Assembly: GCA_030666765.1 (NCBI GenBank)
Contig: DAOUXE010000006.1
Coordinates: 1-12,792, forward strand
Reading direction: 5' to 3'
From: Methanosarcinales archaeon
GTDB lineage: Archaea > Halobacteriota > Methanosarcinia > Methanosarcinales > Methanogasteraceae
DNA length: 12,792 nt
Part shown: in pieces, positions 1-6,521 of the stretch
How positions within the stretch are numbered: position 1 is the first letter of the stretch
Layout: each line of letters starts with the position of its first letter
Notes under the pieces: model-generated
Databases searched by the model: none
What the model was told of the DNA's origin: nothing
Seen by the model: only the letters and a program-made list of their open reading frames with translations
Position numbers and translations under genes: made by a program

Positions 1-555
1 ATGTTTCTTCGGAAGCGTTGCTTAAACTGTATTTAATCTCTTTAGGTGAATCAATTTCCCGTCTTACGATCAAATGCCAGCAATGAGCCTCTTCTTCCTC
101 ACCATCCCAAACCCAGACACGCTCTCGCAGTGTGTACACATACAGCGTGCCCCGTGTGCTTTCTTGAATCGGTACCATCTGCCACACAGCATCTGGTTGC
201 CGGGCAGCCCATTTGTCAACACGAATCGGGTCTGTCTGTGCCTTTAATTTTGTAGGCTTTCTGCCCCGGTTCGATTTTGGCTCCGGGATGGTTGGTTCGG
301 GGTTTTCCAGATAAATGCGCTGATCTTTGTGCACATCAGCCATAAAAATCTCCTTACTGGCGTCTAAAGCACGCAAAAAGTCAGGTTCTGCCCCATATCC
401 GCCATCCACCCCCCACCCTGTTGCTGCGGATGCCGTTGATACGAGCCTGTTTTATCATATCAAGCGCCTGTTCGGATTTCTTCTGGTAAACAATGAACTA
501 TTCAGGCACACCAGCGTTTCTACATCGCTACAGATCAAGAATGAGTATTTTATAG
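1..555 (-). pseudogene. IS701-family (SRSO17-type) transposase remnant, partial
   Basis: The minus strand encodes the middle of an IS701-like DDE transposase and runs off the window start. From about 408 down to 2 one frame is open and reads VDGGYGAEPDFLRALD, then MADVHKDQRIYLENP, a basic linker, and WHLIVRREIDSPKEIKYSLS. These resemble the second catalytic Asp motif and the C-terminal core of the family. Upstream, another frame reads RCRNAGVPE, a TAG, then FIVYQKKSEQALDMIKQARI. The two parts join only if one base is removed from the G run (C run 409-414 on plus), which would give RVGVDGG. Two in-frame TAG codons lie at 498-500 and 528-530. Recognisable similarity fades near 540-555, and no start codon or terminal inverted repeat is visible. 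The gene is therefore a broken fragment. The family call rests on motif memory, and the outer boundary is uncertain. Confidence 0.75.
409..414 (-). other. Frameshift site in transposase remnant (G6 run)
   Basis: The minus strand has six G in a row here. With five, the frame reading IKQARINGIRSNRVG continues directly into VDGGYG, the conserved DDE-transposase motif. The lesion is either real decay or a homopolymer sequencing error. Confidence 0.6.
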
Positions 556-641
556 TATCAAAGGTGCGTTGTATCATCTCCTTAAGGTAGTGCTATTAGC
601 CTCTGGCGTTTTAATTTCCACCATTTCGATTGATGCAGGAT

Positions 642-1781
642 TCACGGAATGGTGATCTTCCCGGATCGCTGGCTGAGCCTTGATACCATCCCGGTATCGT
701 CGCGTACCTCAAGGTCTATCTCGATGTTATGTGCTGTCGTCAAGTTCAGTTTCACAGGTCTTGCCTTCATCCCGGTCAGGTTGTAGTAATATATCCCTAA
801 AGAATTATCCCACACCGCCCATCGATATTCTGTGATGGAGCCGTCGTCCGGATCAAACGAGTCTGATGCGTCCAGTATCAGATAATCTCGATAGGATACG
901 CTACCATTGGAATCCATCACACGCTCGATCTCAAACTGCACCTCTGCAAGCGGCACAGGTGGCATGAAAGTTCGCTTGAAGATATTTATGAGCGAGGTGA
1001 TCACTTCGATAGTGATAGGTTCGTTTTTACGCACCTGGAGAGGCGAGGCGAACGTGTCAAACCGGGTCATGTAGGTGATGTTGTAGCTGCTATTATTGGT
1101 CATGCTGCCACCGAAGGCGGTGCCAATAAGCGTTATGTTCCCTGTAATCTCATCGAGTGTATAATTGCCATGTTGATCAGTAACGTTACCACCATCCGTT
1201 ACATTGCAGACGGTCTCATCGCAATCCATGTCAGGATACAAGGCATACGGATATGCCACACGCGGATGGTTCGGTAGGGGGTATGTATAATTATCACTAT
1301 TATTAGCCCAGCCTAACACATCAACAGACTCGTTGGACTCAATTACAATTTGTTCTGTAAAATTCAGGTATATCTCCTTGCTCCCTGCAGCAGGGACTAT
1401 GACTCTCTTCTTAAAATTGTATCCTGTGGGATATCCTCTGTAATAATCAAGATCGCCGGACGCGCCCTTAGCCATATAGTTCCTTGCATGAACGCCATTC
1501 AAACTGATCGCGGTTATGCGCGAGTCTACGGTGTTGAGGTTCATGATGGTGACATTGACCGAATCCCAGTCCCAGCCCGTGGAATTACCAGCAGGATCGA
1601 TCGAAATAATCCGGAGATTCTCGCTCTCCACTGCGGCAAGGTGACTCTCGCGCTCCATCGCATCCTTCTGCATCCCGGATACCATGAGCGCAAGCCCTGA
1701 TGCTGCGATTATTGTGATCAGGATAAGCATCAGTGTACCGATAATGACAGAAATGCCGCGTTCGTCATTGTGTAGTGACAT
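642..1781 (-). CDS. Type IV pilin-like surface protein with PKD-like domain
   Basis: 379 residues from the chosen start. Residues 1-9 (MSLHNDERG) followed by ISVIIGTLMLILITIIAASG form a class III signal peptide of the archaeal type IV pilin kind: charged residues ending in Gly, then a hydrophobic helix at about 10-34. Prepilin peptidase cleavage after G9 is expected. The rest is predicted to be extracellular. About a dozen N-glycosylation sequons (N-X-S/T) are spread along it, a Cys pair sits at 187 and 192, and a PKD-like stretch lies at about 300-365 with DASDSFDPDDGSITEYRW. It is far longer than ordinary pilins (100-170 residues), so an adhesin-like or minor pilin is likely. An upstream ATG at 1826 would add 15 residues, but it overlaps a TATA-like stretch (1829-1835), while the ATG at 1781 has AAAGGA about 10 bases before it. 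It is divergent from the ArlH-like gene. Confidence 0.8.
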   Translation of the reverse strand: MSLHNDERGISVIIGTLMLILITIIAASGLALMVSGMQKDAMERESHLAAVESENLRIISIDPAGNSTGWDWDSVNVTIMNLNTVDSRITAISLNGVHARNYMAKGASGDLDYYRGYPTGYNFKKRVIVPAAGSKEIYLNFTEQIVIESNESVDVLGWANNSDNYTYPLPNHPRVAYPYALYPDMDCDETVCNVTDGGNVTDQHGNYTLDEITGNITLIGTAFGGSMTNNSSYNITYMTRFDTFASPLQVRKNEPITIEVITSLINIFKRTFMPPVPLAEVQFEIERVMDSNGSVSYRDYLILDASDSFDPDDGSITEYRWAVWDNSLGIYYYNLTGMKARPVKLNLTTAHNIEIDLEVRDDTGMVSRLSQRSGKITIP

Positions 1782-1904
1782 CCTATTTGTATCCTTTAAT
1801 CTGGCGTTGATATATCTTTCCCACATATTCTATATACTGAAACATAATCTATGTAAAATACATGGCAAAAACGTTATGACGGCTGGTATCACATAATCAG
1901 CATA
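1782..1904. promoter_or_regulatory. Divergent promoter region, pilin-like gene / ArlH-like gene
   Basis: This 123-base AT-rich spacer separates two divergent genes. On the minus strand the TATA-like TATATAG at 1829-1835 lies about 50 bases before the chosen pilin start, with a second TATA-like stretch (GATATATC) near 1808-1815. On the plus strand no clear box or Shine-Dalgarno is evident before 1905. Box positions are judged by eye. Confidence 0.35.
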
Positions 1905-2579
1905 ATGGTTCTGACAGGCATTGGATTGGAAGAAATCCCGCAAAAGAGTGTGTTATTGATCGAAGAGGATTTGGGCAGCATAAAAAGTGTATTCATGCAG
2001 AGAGTGGGATTCGATTCCCTGAAAATTGGTAAAAAAGTGCTATACATCTCAACAAAACGATCGAAAGATGACGTGCTCGATCAGATGTCAATCTGTGGGT
2101 TAAATGGAAATGCAGACGGATTTACGATACTCGGGGATTTCAAGGATCGGACCGCACTCCTTGATATGTGTCACGAAGATGCCCTGAAACACAGGAACCT
2201 GTACCACTTGATAGATCCCTCACTCCGGAACATCTCAGAGACTGAGCTCTGCATCGTGGACACCTTCACATCGCTCCTCATCGATGAGGAGATTCACGTA
2301 CTGGTGGATGCGCTTAATTCACTGATCGATGTGAGCAGGCACAGCGGTACAACGTTTCTGCTGGCAGCGGACACTGGCATACTCCCTGAACGGGCTGAAA
2401 GGATCATGAGATCGATGGTGGATGGCATCATTCAGTTCAGAACCGTGTATGCAGGCGATAGGATCAATCGATTCATCAACATCCCGAAACTGAAGGGTGT
2501 TTTGCCCATGGGAAAGATGATACCGTTTTACATAACGGGAGACGGCATATCAATCGATACGAGGGAGCGGATTGGGTGA
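1905..2579 (+). CDS. ArlH/KaiC-like RecA-fold protein with degenerate P-loop
   Basis: 224 residues with the layout of the ArlH/KaiC-like RecA-fold ATPases. An N-terminal strand (SVLLIEEDLGS) leads into a P-loop position, a second strand reads KKVLYISTKRS (43-53), a Walker B-like strand is ELCIVDTFTSLL (114-125, D119), and later comes GTTFLLAADTGIL (148-160). The P-loop reads EDLGSIKS (21-28). Lys27 and Ser28 are kept, but the glycine before the lysine is Ile and the first position is Glu, so nucleotide binding may be weak or lost. ArlH is a regulatory ATPase that contacts ArlI and ArlJ in the archaellum motor. A paralogue next to a pilin gene and near GspE/GspF genes suggests a regulatory or structural partner of that machine. 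It might instead be a taxis- or signalling-type KaiC paralogue. Start: first ATG of the open frame; no strong Shine-Dalgarno is seen. Confidence 0.7.
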   Translation: MVLTGIGLEEIPQKSVLLIEEDLGSIKSVFMQRVGFDSLKIGKKVLYISTKRSKDDVLDQMSICGLNGNADGFTILGDFKDRTALLDMCHEDALKHRNLYHLIDPSLRNISETELCIVDTFTSLLIDEEIHVLVDALNSLIDVSRHSGTTFLLAADTGILPERAERIMRSMVDGIIQFRTVYAGDRINRFINIPKLKGVLPMGKMIPFYITGDGISIDTRERIG

Positions 2580-2581
2580 TC

Positions 2582-2661
2582 TCAATCCCCGGAAAGCACA
2601 CGAGTGGTTACCGTCCCCGCTGAATTACCGGATGTCACCTCGACGACATAGACGCCCTCAG
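2582..2661 (-). pseudogene. Displaced C-terminal tail of an Ig-like domain (copy of GspF-2 tail)
   Basis: Read on the minus strand this short stretch encodes AEGVYVVEVTSGNSAGTVTT, then RVLSGD and a stop. The last 26 residues of the GspF-like protein ending at 3523 are AEGVYVVEAVAGSDVARASV, then RVLPGN and a stop. The two are clearly homologous, including the stop position. The first part is identical at the DNA level over 25 bases and the rest has diverged. There is no start codon or upstream domain: directly upstream on this strand is the stop of the PIN gene. It is therefore a gene-tail remnant, either a paralogue's end or the old 3' end of GspF-2 displaced by the VapBC cassette. Confidence 0.75.
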
Positions 2662-2662
2662 C
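2638..2662. repeat. 25-bp direct repeat, copy 1
   Basis: Identical over 25 bases to 3579-3603. Both copies encode AEGVYVVE on the minus strand. Together they bracket the VapBC cassette and the true 3' end of the second GspF-like gene. Confidence 0.85.
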
Positions 2663-2663
2663 A

Positions 2664-3104
2664 TCATCTCAGTTCATCCAGCACCAGCACCTGCAACTCT
2701 GGTAGAGACGGCAGATTACCGTCATTGGTTAGAAAGAACGAAGCGCCTTCCCGGATTGCTGTTGCCATCTGAATGGCGTCCGGTGTACGAATGTTGTATT
2801 CATCACGCAGCCGAGCCGCTTCTTCCGTAATTTCGTATAATAATGGGATGGTGGCGATGTGCTTTGCATTAAGCAGGATTTCCCGGTATTCTCGAGCCAA
2901 CATCGTGTTACCATAGCGGAAGGGATGAACCAACACCTCCAGCAGCGTCACAATGGAAGTAACCACTCGAAAATCGCCTCAATCCAGCGCAATGAAGAAC
3001 GGACGAACGATATCCAAATATGCTGGATTTTCCTCGATGAAATAGATGAGTGGTGCGGTATCCATGCCCACAACCGTCCCTTGCATGGATTTTAGCCATT
3101 CCAT
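2664..3104 (-). pseudogene. vapC: VapC-type PIN-domain toxin with in-frame TGA
   Basis: The frame reads MEWLKSMQGTVVGMDTAPLI to residue 41 (FFIALD), then TGA at 2979-2981, then GDFRVVTSIVTLLEVLVHP to a stop at 2664. Without the stop it would be a normal 146-residue PIN-domain ribonuclease. The acidic residues of the family are all present: D15 (GMDT), E56 (TLLEVL), D109 (RTPDAIQMATA) and D128 (FLTNDG). A single C-to-T change from CGA (Arg) would create the TGA. The first ATG lies inside the end of the antitoxin gene (13-base overlap), as expected for translationally coupled toxin-antitoxin pairs. An internal GTG at 2966 could start a 100-residue product, but it would lack D15. The toxin is thus probably inactive unless the stop is a sequence error or is read through. 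Confidence 0.8.
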
Positions 3105-3313
3105 GATGCTCGCTCACGATCTACGTACTCCTGTGCATCAATACCCTGCCAGATCTCTTTGCCCAAACCCTGTAGTTCCAGAATGCTGTGACCAAGATGA
3201 GTTGTCAGTCGTCGCCTGACCAACGCCGTCAATTTGTCTATGAGCTTAATCTGATCGGACAGGTCGAGCTGCTGCATCAGATCCAGCGATTCAGCGTATG
3301 CTCTCGTTTGCAT
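3092..3313 (-). CDS. VapB-like antitoxin of the PIN toxin
   Basis: A 73-residue acidic/basic helical protein starting MQTRAYAESLDLMQQLDLSD. It ends by overlapping the PIN-domain gene by 13 bases. Its size, its position upstream of a PIN gene, and the C-terminal pattern (GIDAQEYVDRERASWNG), which could wrap the toxin, all fit a VapB-type antitoxin. The DNA-binding class is not clear from motifs. An AAGGT lies about 9 bases before the ATG. With the toxin frame interrupted, the antitoxin could now be functionally alone. Confidence 0.7.
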   Translation of the reverse strand: MQTRAYAESLDLMQQLDLSDQIKLIDKLTALVRRRLTTHLGHSILELQGLGKEIWQGIDAQEYVDRERASWNG

Positions 3314-3350
3314 TATGATACCTTGTTACGTTCATCTAGTATATCTTTTA
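3314..3350 (-). promoter_or_regulatory. Putative promoter of the VapBC pair
   Basis: On the minus strand AAAAGATATACTAG (3337-3350) resembles an archaeal TATA box about 25-35 bases before the antitoxin ATG. AAGGT near 3320-3325 is a plausible ribosome binding site. Confidence 0.4.
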
Positions 3351-3522
3351 GCCCAACTTTGCCATCACTGCTGCAGGGTTGGAGACATTTCACACGGCTC
3401 CACCAACCCGGATTGCTCGATACACCAACGGGGGTGAGATTATCATCGATGGGATAGATGTTTTGAAGGATACGAATTCCGGTTCTTGCTGCAGGCTCAG
3501 CCCATTATGATGACATTGTATC

Positions 3523-4911
3523 TCAATTCCCGGGCAGCACCCGAACGCTCGCCCTCGCCACATCACTACCAGCCACAGCCTCGACGACATAGACGCCCTC
3601 AGCCCCACCGGGCGCAACAGTCACAGTGACAAGACCATCCACCCCGGTCTTCACAATTCCGGGATTCACACTTCCATCAGGTGATATGCTGACCTTGACA
3701 TAGACATCAGGCGCGGGACTTCCTTTAAGATCAGTGACATTGAAGACGATCTGCTCCACGAGCGGAATTCCGCCGAAGCCGTCCTGCCCGCTACCTGATA
3801 CCAGATCAATCCTCATATCCCCTGCCGCCGGGCTTGGGAGTATCAGCGTGGTACATGCGATGTAGCAGGCAATAATCAGGATTACGGAATGCTTTAATCC
3901 GTGCTTCATCTCGCCCTCTGTGATCTGTCCGATGATGATTCCGCCAAGAAGCGCGTTTAACATGATCATGTGAAAAAATCCGCGCTCAAAGTCGATCTCG
4001 GTCACTCCTGAATCCCCGAAGAGAAGTTCCATCCCAATTCCCTGAATCAACGGAAGAAGCGAGGCAGAAAGGATGTACGTTAGCATTACGATGATCCCCT
4101 GCGCCAGATAAAATATAACGATGTACTGTTTTAGATTCCCCTCCTTCTCCCGCTCTATTCCAATCACCGCCCGCATATCCTCTGATGTCCTGAGCAGGAG
4201 GTCTGCGACCGCACCGCCTGTATATGCTGCCTGCACCACAAGGGCTGTGTACCTTGTGATCAGGTTGCTCTTGAGTGCAAAAGCCATGTCATTCATCGCA
4301 TCAGCAAACGAATGTCCAAGAACCATAGCGGATGCAGCACCTCTCACGTTTTCGGTGATTGTCCCGAGATCAGTCGTTGATAGGTCGATAACACCCCTTA
4401 TCGGATCTATGCCGCCCCGCATCAGTTCGGATAGTTTGAAGAGAAACTCGCTGTATGCGACCTCGCGTCTCTTCAAGAGGCTCTTCTGGCGGTATATATC
4501 AATCGAATACGGTACGATCGCAATCAAAACCGCAAATACAATTATACGATCCAGATCGTCCTTTGATTTTGTATCAGGAGTCTTCTCTCCTGCTTCCATG
4601 CTTCCACCGTCTCCGACCTCCCCGACCTCCTCCACAAGCGCCTGATATGTGGCAAGCCGTGCATCGTCTCTGCCACTGCCCGCGCCCGATTCTTCCTGAA
4701 TGGCAAGGACGTGACCTGTGAACGCCGCCGTGATGATAAGCGTGATTGCGGCGACAACAGGAATCGCCACTGTTACATACTCCCGCTTTATGTCGTATTT
4801 CAGTTTTATGATCTGCACATACCTGACTATGCGCAGCCGTAACGCCTGTAAAAAATTCTCCGTCCCGGGCGTCGACGGCTCCGCCGTTACCGCAACGGAT
4901 CTCCTGCTCAT
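3523..4911 (-). CDS. GspF/TadC-like pilus assembly membrane protein with C-terminal Ig-like domain
   Basis: 462 residues. Predicted membrane segments lie at about 45-65, 122-140, 262-285, 313-330 and 342-358. A cytoplasmic T2SSF/GspF domain spans about 150-260 (YSEFLFKLSELMRGGIDP, ALVVQAAYTGGAVADLLL). Such proteins form the inner-membrane platform on which the GspE/ArlI ATPase acts. After the last membrane segment, residues 365-462 form an extra domain (VFNVTDLKGSPAPDVYVKVS, GVDGLVTVTVAPGG, AEGVYVVEAVAG) with the beta-rich pattern of a bacterial Ig-like/Big_1 domain, probably extracytoplasmic. GspF proteins normally lack this. The start is supported by AAGGAG 7 bases before the ATG and a 4-base ATGA overlap with the upstream GspF-like gene. 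The DNA for its last 26 residues has a diverged copy at 2582-2661. Confidence 0.85.
   Translation of the reverse strand: MSRRSVAVTAEPSTPGTENFLQALRLRIVRYVQIIKLKYDIKREYVTVAIPVVAAITLIITAAFTGHVLAIQEESGAGSGRDDARLATYQALVEEVGEVGDGGSMEAGEKTPDTKSKDDLDRIIVFAVLIAIVPYSIDIYRQKSLLKRREVAYSEFLFKLSELMRGGIDPIRGVIDLSTTDLGTITENVRGAASAMVLGHSFADAMNDMAFALKSNLITRYTALVVQAAYTGGAVADLLLRTSEDMRAVIGIEREKEGNLKQYIVIFYLAQGIIVMLTYILSASLLPLIQGIGMELLFGDSGVTEIDFERGFFHMIMLNALLGGIIIGQITEGEMKHGLKHSVILIIACYIACTTLILPSPAAGDMRIDLVSGSGQDGFGGIPLVEQIVFNVTDLKGSPAPDVYVKVSISPDGSVNPGIVKTGVDGLVTVTVAPGGAEGVYVVEAVAGSDVARASVRVLPGN
3579..3603. repeat. 25-bp direct repeat, copy 2
   Basis: Second copy of the repeat at 2638-2662, here inside the intact 3' end of the second GspF-like gene (encoding AEGVYVVE). 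Confidence 0.85.
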
Positions 4912-5762
4912 ACCGGGCTCCTTGAATATTTCATAGAGAGCAGGGCAAGAAAGACGATGTTTGCAAACGGCAGCACAAAGTAGACAAAGACGTTGAAGAG
5001 GTCTCGCGGTGCAAAGACGCCCATGTCTATACCGAGCGCGCCGCAGACCACGATACCAAGAACCGCAAGCACAACGCTCATCACAACGCCGCCGAGATAC
5101 CCCTCGCCGTAAACAGAGAGCGAATCCACAAACTCCTTCTGGATCAGTCTCCGCATGGTCATCAGATCCCTCGATTTTACCTCAAGATAATCCATAAACC
5201 CGCTGCCTGCATGTATGATATTTGAAAGATCGATGCAGATTGTCCGAAACATCTCAGACGGCGTATTTTGTATCAGGTCGCTCATGGCAGTCACCGCATC
5301 CTCGCCAAGGATATCGACCCGGTATATGACCTTCCCAAACTCCTTTGATATGTGACCATAATTCTCGATGCTGATTCTCCTGACCACATCAATCGGCGAC
5401 GCTCCCGCGCTTGCAAGTACCGACATATAGCCGAGCATGTATGGAAGTTCCTGCTCGATATCCATCTTCTTGGCAGATATCCTGTTGTACAGAATGAACG
5501 GGACTCCGCCGAGCGTGAGCGCGAATGTGAGCGATGTCAGGATTGTGACATAGATCGTATCGCCGCGAAAGAGGATGACCGATGAAAATAGCATCGCACC
5601 TCCTGCAATAACAGCGGTTATGCATGCAAGCGAGATGAACATGCCCGGCGTCATCTCGATATCAGCCTGGTACAGGAGCCTTGAAACAGAATCCCGGGGC
5701 GTTTCATCGATATGCCGTCCGAAATGGTAACAGAACATCCTGTAACGTTCGATGAACTTCAC
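4908..5762 (-). CDS. GspF/TadB-like pilus assembly membrane protein
   Basis: 284 residues. Predicted membrane segments are at about 41-63, 69-92, 222-245 and 256-276. A cytoplasmic T2SSF domain at about 103-210 includes ELPYMLGYMSVLASAGASPI and NIIHAGSGFMDYLEVKSRDL. Archaeal ArlJ-type platform proteins usually carry two such domains in one chain; here they are split over two adjacent genes, as in Tad systems (TadB/TadC). The start is a GTG placed directly after the stop of the ATPase gene, with a GGAGGGG-like ribosome binding site just upstream. The end overlaps the next gene by ATGA. The arrangement indicates translational coupling ATPase, GspF-1, GspF-2. Confidence 0.85.
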   Translation of the reverse strand: MKFIERYRMFCYHFGRHIDETPRDSVSRLLYQADIEMTPGMFISLACITAVIAGGAMLFSSVILFRGDTIYVTILTSLTFALTLGGVPFILYNRISAKKMDIEQELPYMLGYMSVLASAGASPIDVVRRISIENYGHISKEFGKVIYRVDILGEDAVTAMSDLIQNTPSEMFRTICIDLSNIIHAGSGFMDYLEVKSRDLMTMRRLIQKEFVDSLSVYGEGYLGGVVMSVVLAVLGIVVCGALGIDMGVFAPRDLFNVFVYFVLPFANIVFLALLSMKYSRSPV

Positions 5763-6521
5763 TCACATCCCCTCCATCATCGCATCCTTCTCTCTTGAAT
5801 ACTTCCGTATCGCATTCACAACGCGTTCATAGTCTGTAACATCATTCTCTGCAAGATTGTCGAGTAGTTCTGCCCGGTCATTCAATTCGCTCAAGAGATA
5901 CCCCTCCTGTACCCCGAATTCCTCTCTTATTCCTGTGAATAGGGCGCAGCTTCCACTGTATGGGAACGTATCAGAGACCGGATCCCACCTGAATATCGGG
6001 TTTGTGATCAGATCCCCGCGGTCAGGATCGATCTCGACGATCTCAACGACGCGTGACGCCCTTCTGATGTAATGCTCTCCCTTCTTCACCATAGAGCTGA
6101 AGATGACGTTGTCCACACTCGAAAACAGGCTTCTTGGAACGTTCATCGGGTTCGACTCGACCCTTGATAGGAGTTCCTTCATCGATCCCGCATGGATCGT
6201 GCCGAGACACGGGTGTCCGACCGAGATCGCCTGGAAGAGCGTGAAGGCTTCGCTTCCACGCACCTCGCCGACCACGATGTACTCAGGGCGCTGCCGCAGC
6301 GCAGCAGTGAGCAGGTCATAGAGTTCGATGTCGCCTGCTGCCCCGCCTTTACCGGATCCGTTCCCTGACGCTTTCGTGGGGGCTGCTTCACCTCCAAATC
6401 CTGTTCTTGTGATCGACTGCGTCCAGTTCGGATGCATCAGGTTTAGCTCCGCAGTGTCCTCGATCGAGACGATCTTGTATTCAGGGCGTATGAATGCGCA
6501 GAGAGCGTTTAAGGTCGTTGT
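5763..6521 (-). CDS. GspE/ArlI-like secretion ATPase, C-terminal part (frameshifted gene)
   Basis: This is the catalytic half of a type II/IV secretion ATPase, continuing the frame broken at 6522-6524. In order it shows the end of Walker A (TTTLNAL), the Asp box (YKIVSIEDTAELNL), a Gly/Ala/Lys-rich insertion (TGFGGEAAPTKASGNGSGKG), Walker B (EYIVVGEVRGSEAFTLF), the His box (GHPCLGTIHAGS), and a C-terminal domain ending REKDAMMEGM. If the frameshift is real, the only start inside is an ATG at 6437 (MHPNWTQ), giving 224 residues without a P-loop and so no ATPase activity. With the upstream part the gene would encode about 639 residues, normal for archaeal pilus ATPases with a long N-terminal region. 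It drives pilin assembly together with the GspF-like proteins encoded just downstream. Confidence 0.85.
   Translation of the reverse strand, partial: TTTLNALCAFIRPEYKIVSIEDTAELNLMHPNWTQSITRTGFGGEAAPTKASGNGSGKGGAAGDIELYDLLTAALRQRPEYIVVGEVRGSEAFTLFQAISVGHPCLGTIHAGSMKELLSRVESNPMNVPRSLFSSVDNVIFSSMVKKGEHYIRRASRVVEIVEIDPDRGDLITNPIFRWDPVSDTFPYSGSCALFTGIREEFGVQEGYLLSELNDRAELLDNLAENDVTDYERVVNAIRKYSREKDAMMEGM

Noticed and set aside
327..590. 87-codon plus-strand frame at the left end
   Set aside because: It lies antisense to the transposase remnant, whose minus-strand reading shows family motifs.
3355..3508. Plus-strand reading TRIARYTNGGEIIIDGIDVL between VapB and GspF-2, suggesting a gene fragment
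   Set aside because: About 50 codons without a start or recognisable family; it vaguely resembles an ABC-ATPase strand, but no P-loop or other motif supports this.
2638..3603. 25-bp repeats as CRISPR or phage attachment sites
   Set aside because: Only two copies, both within homologous coding tails, and no integrase or cas gene nearby; gene-end duplication explains them better.
4121..4645. 174-codon plus-strand frame inside the second GspF-like gene
   Set aside because: Antisense shadow of a clearly coding, conserved membrane protein; low-complexity Ser/Pro content with no motif.
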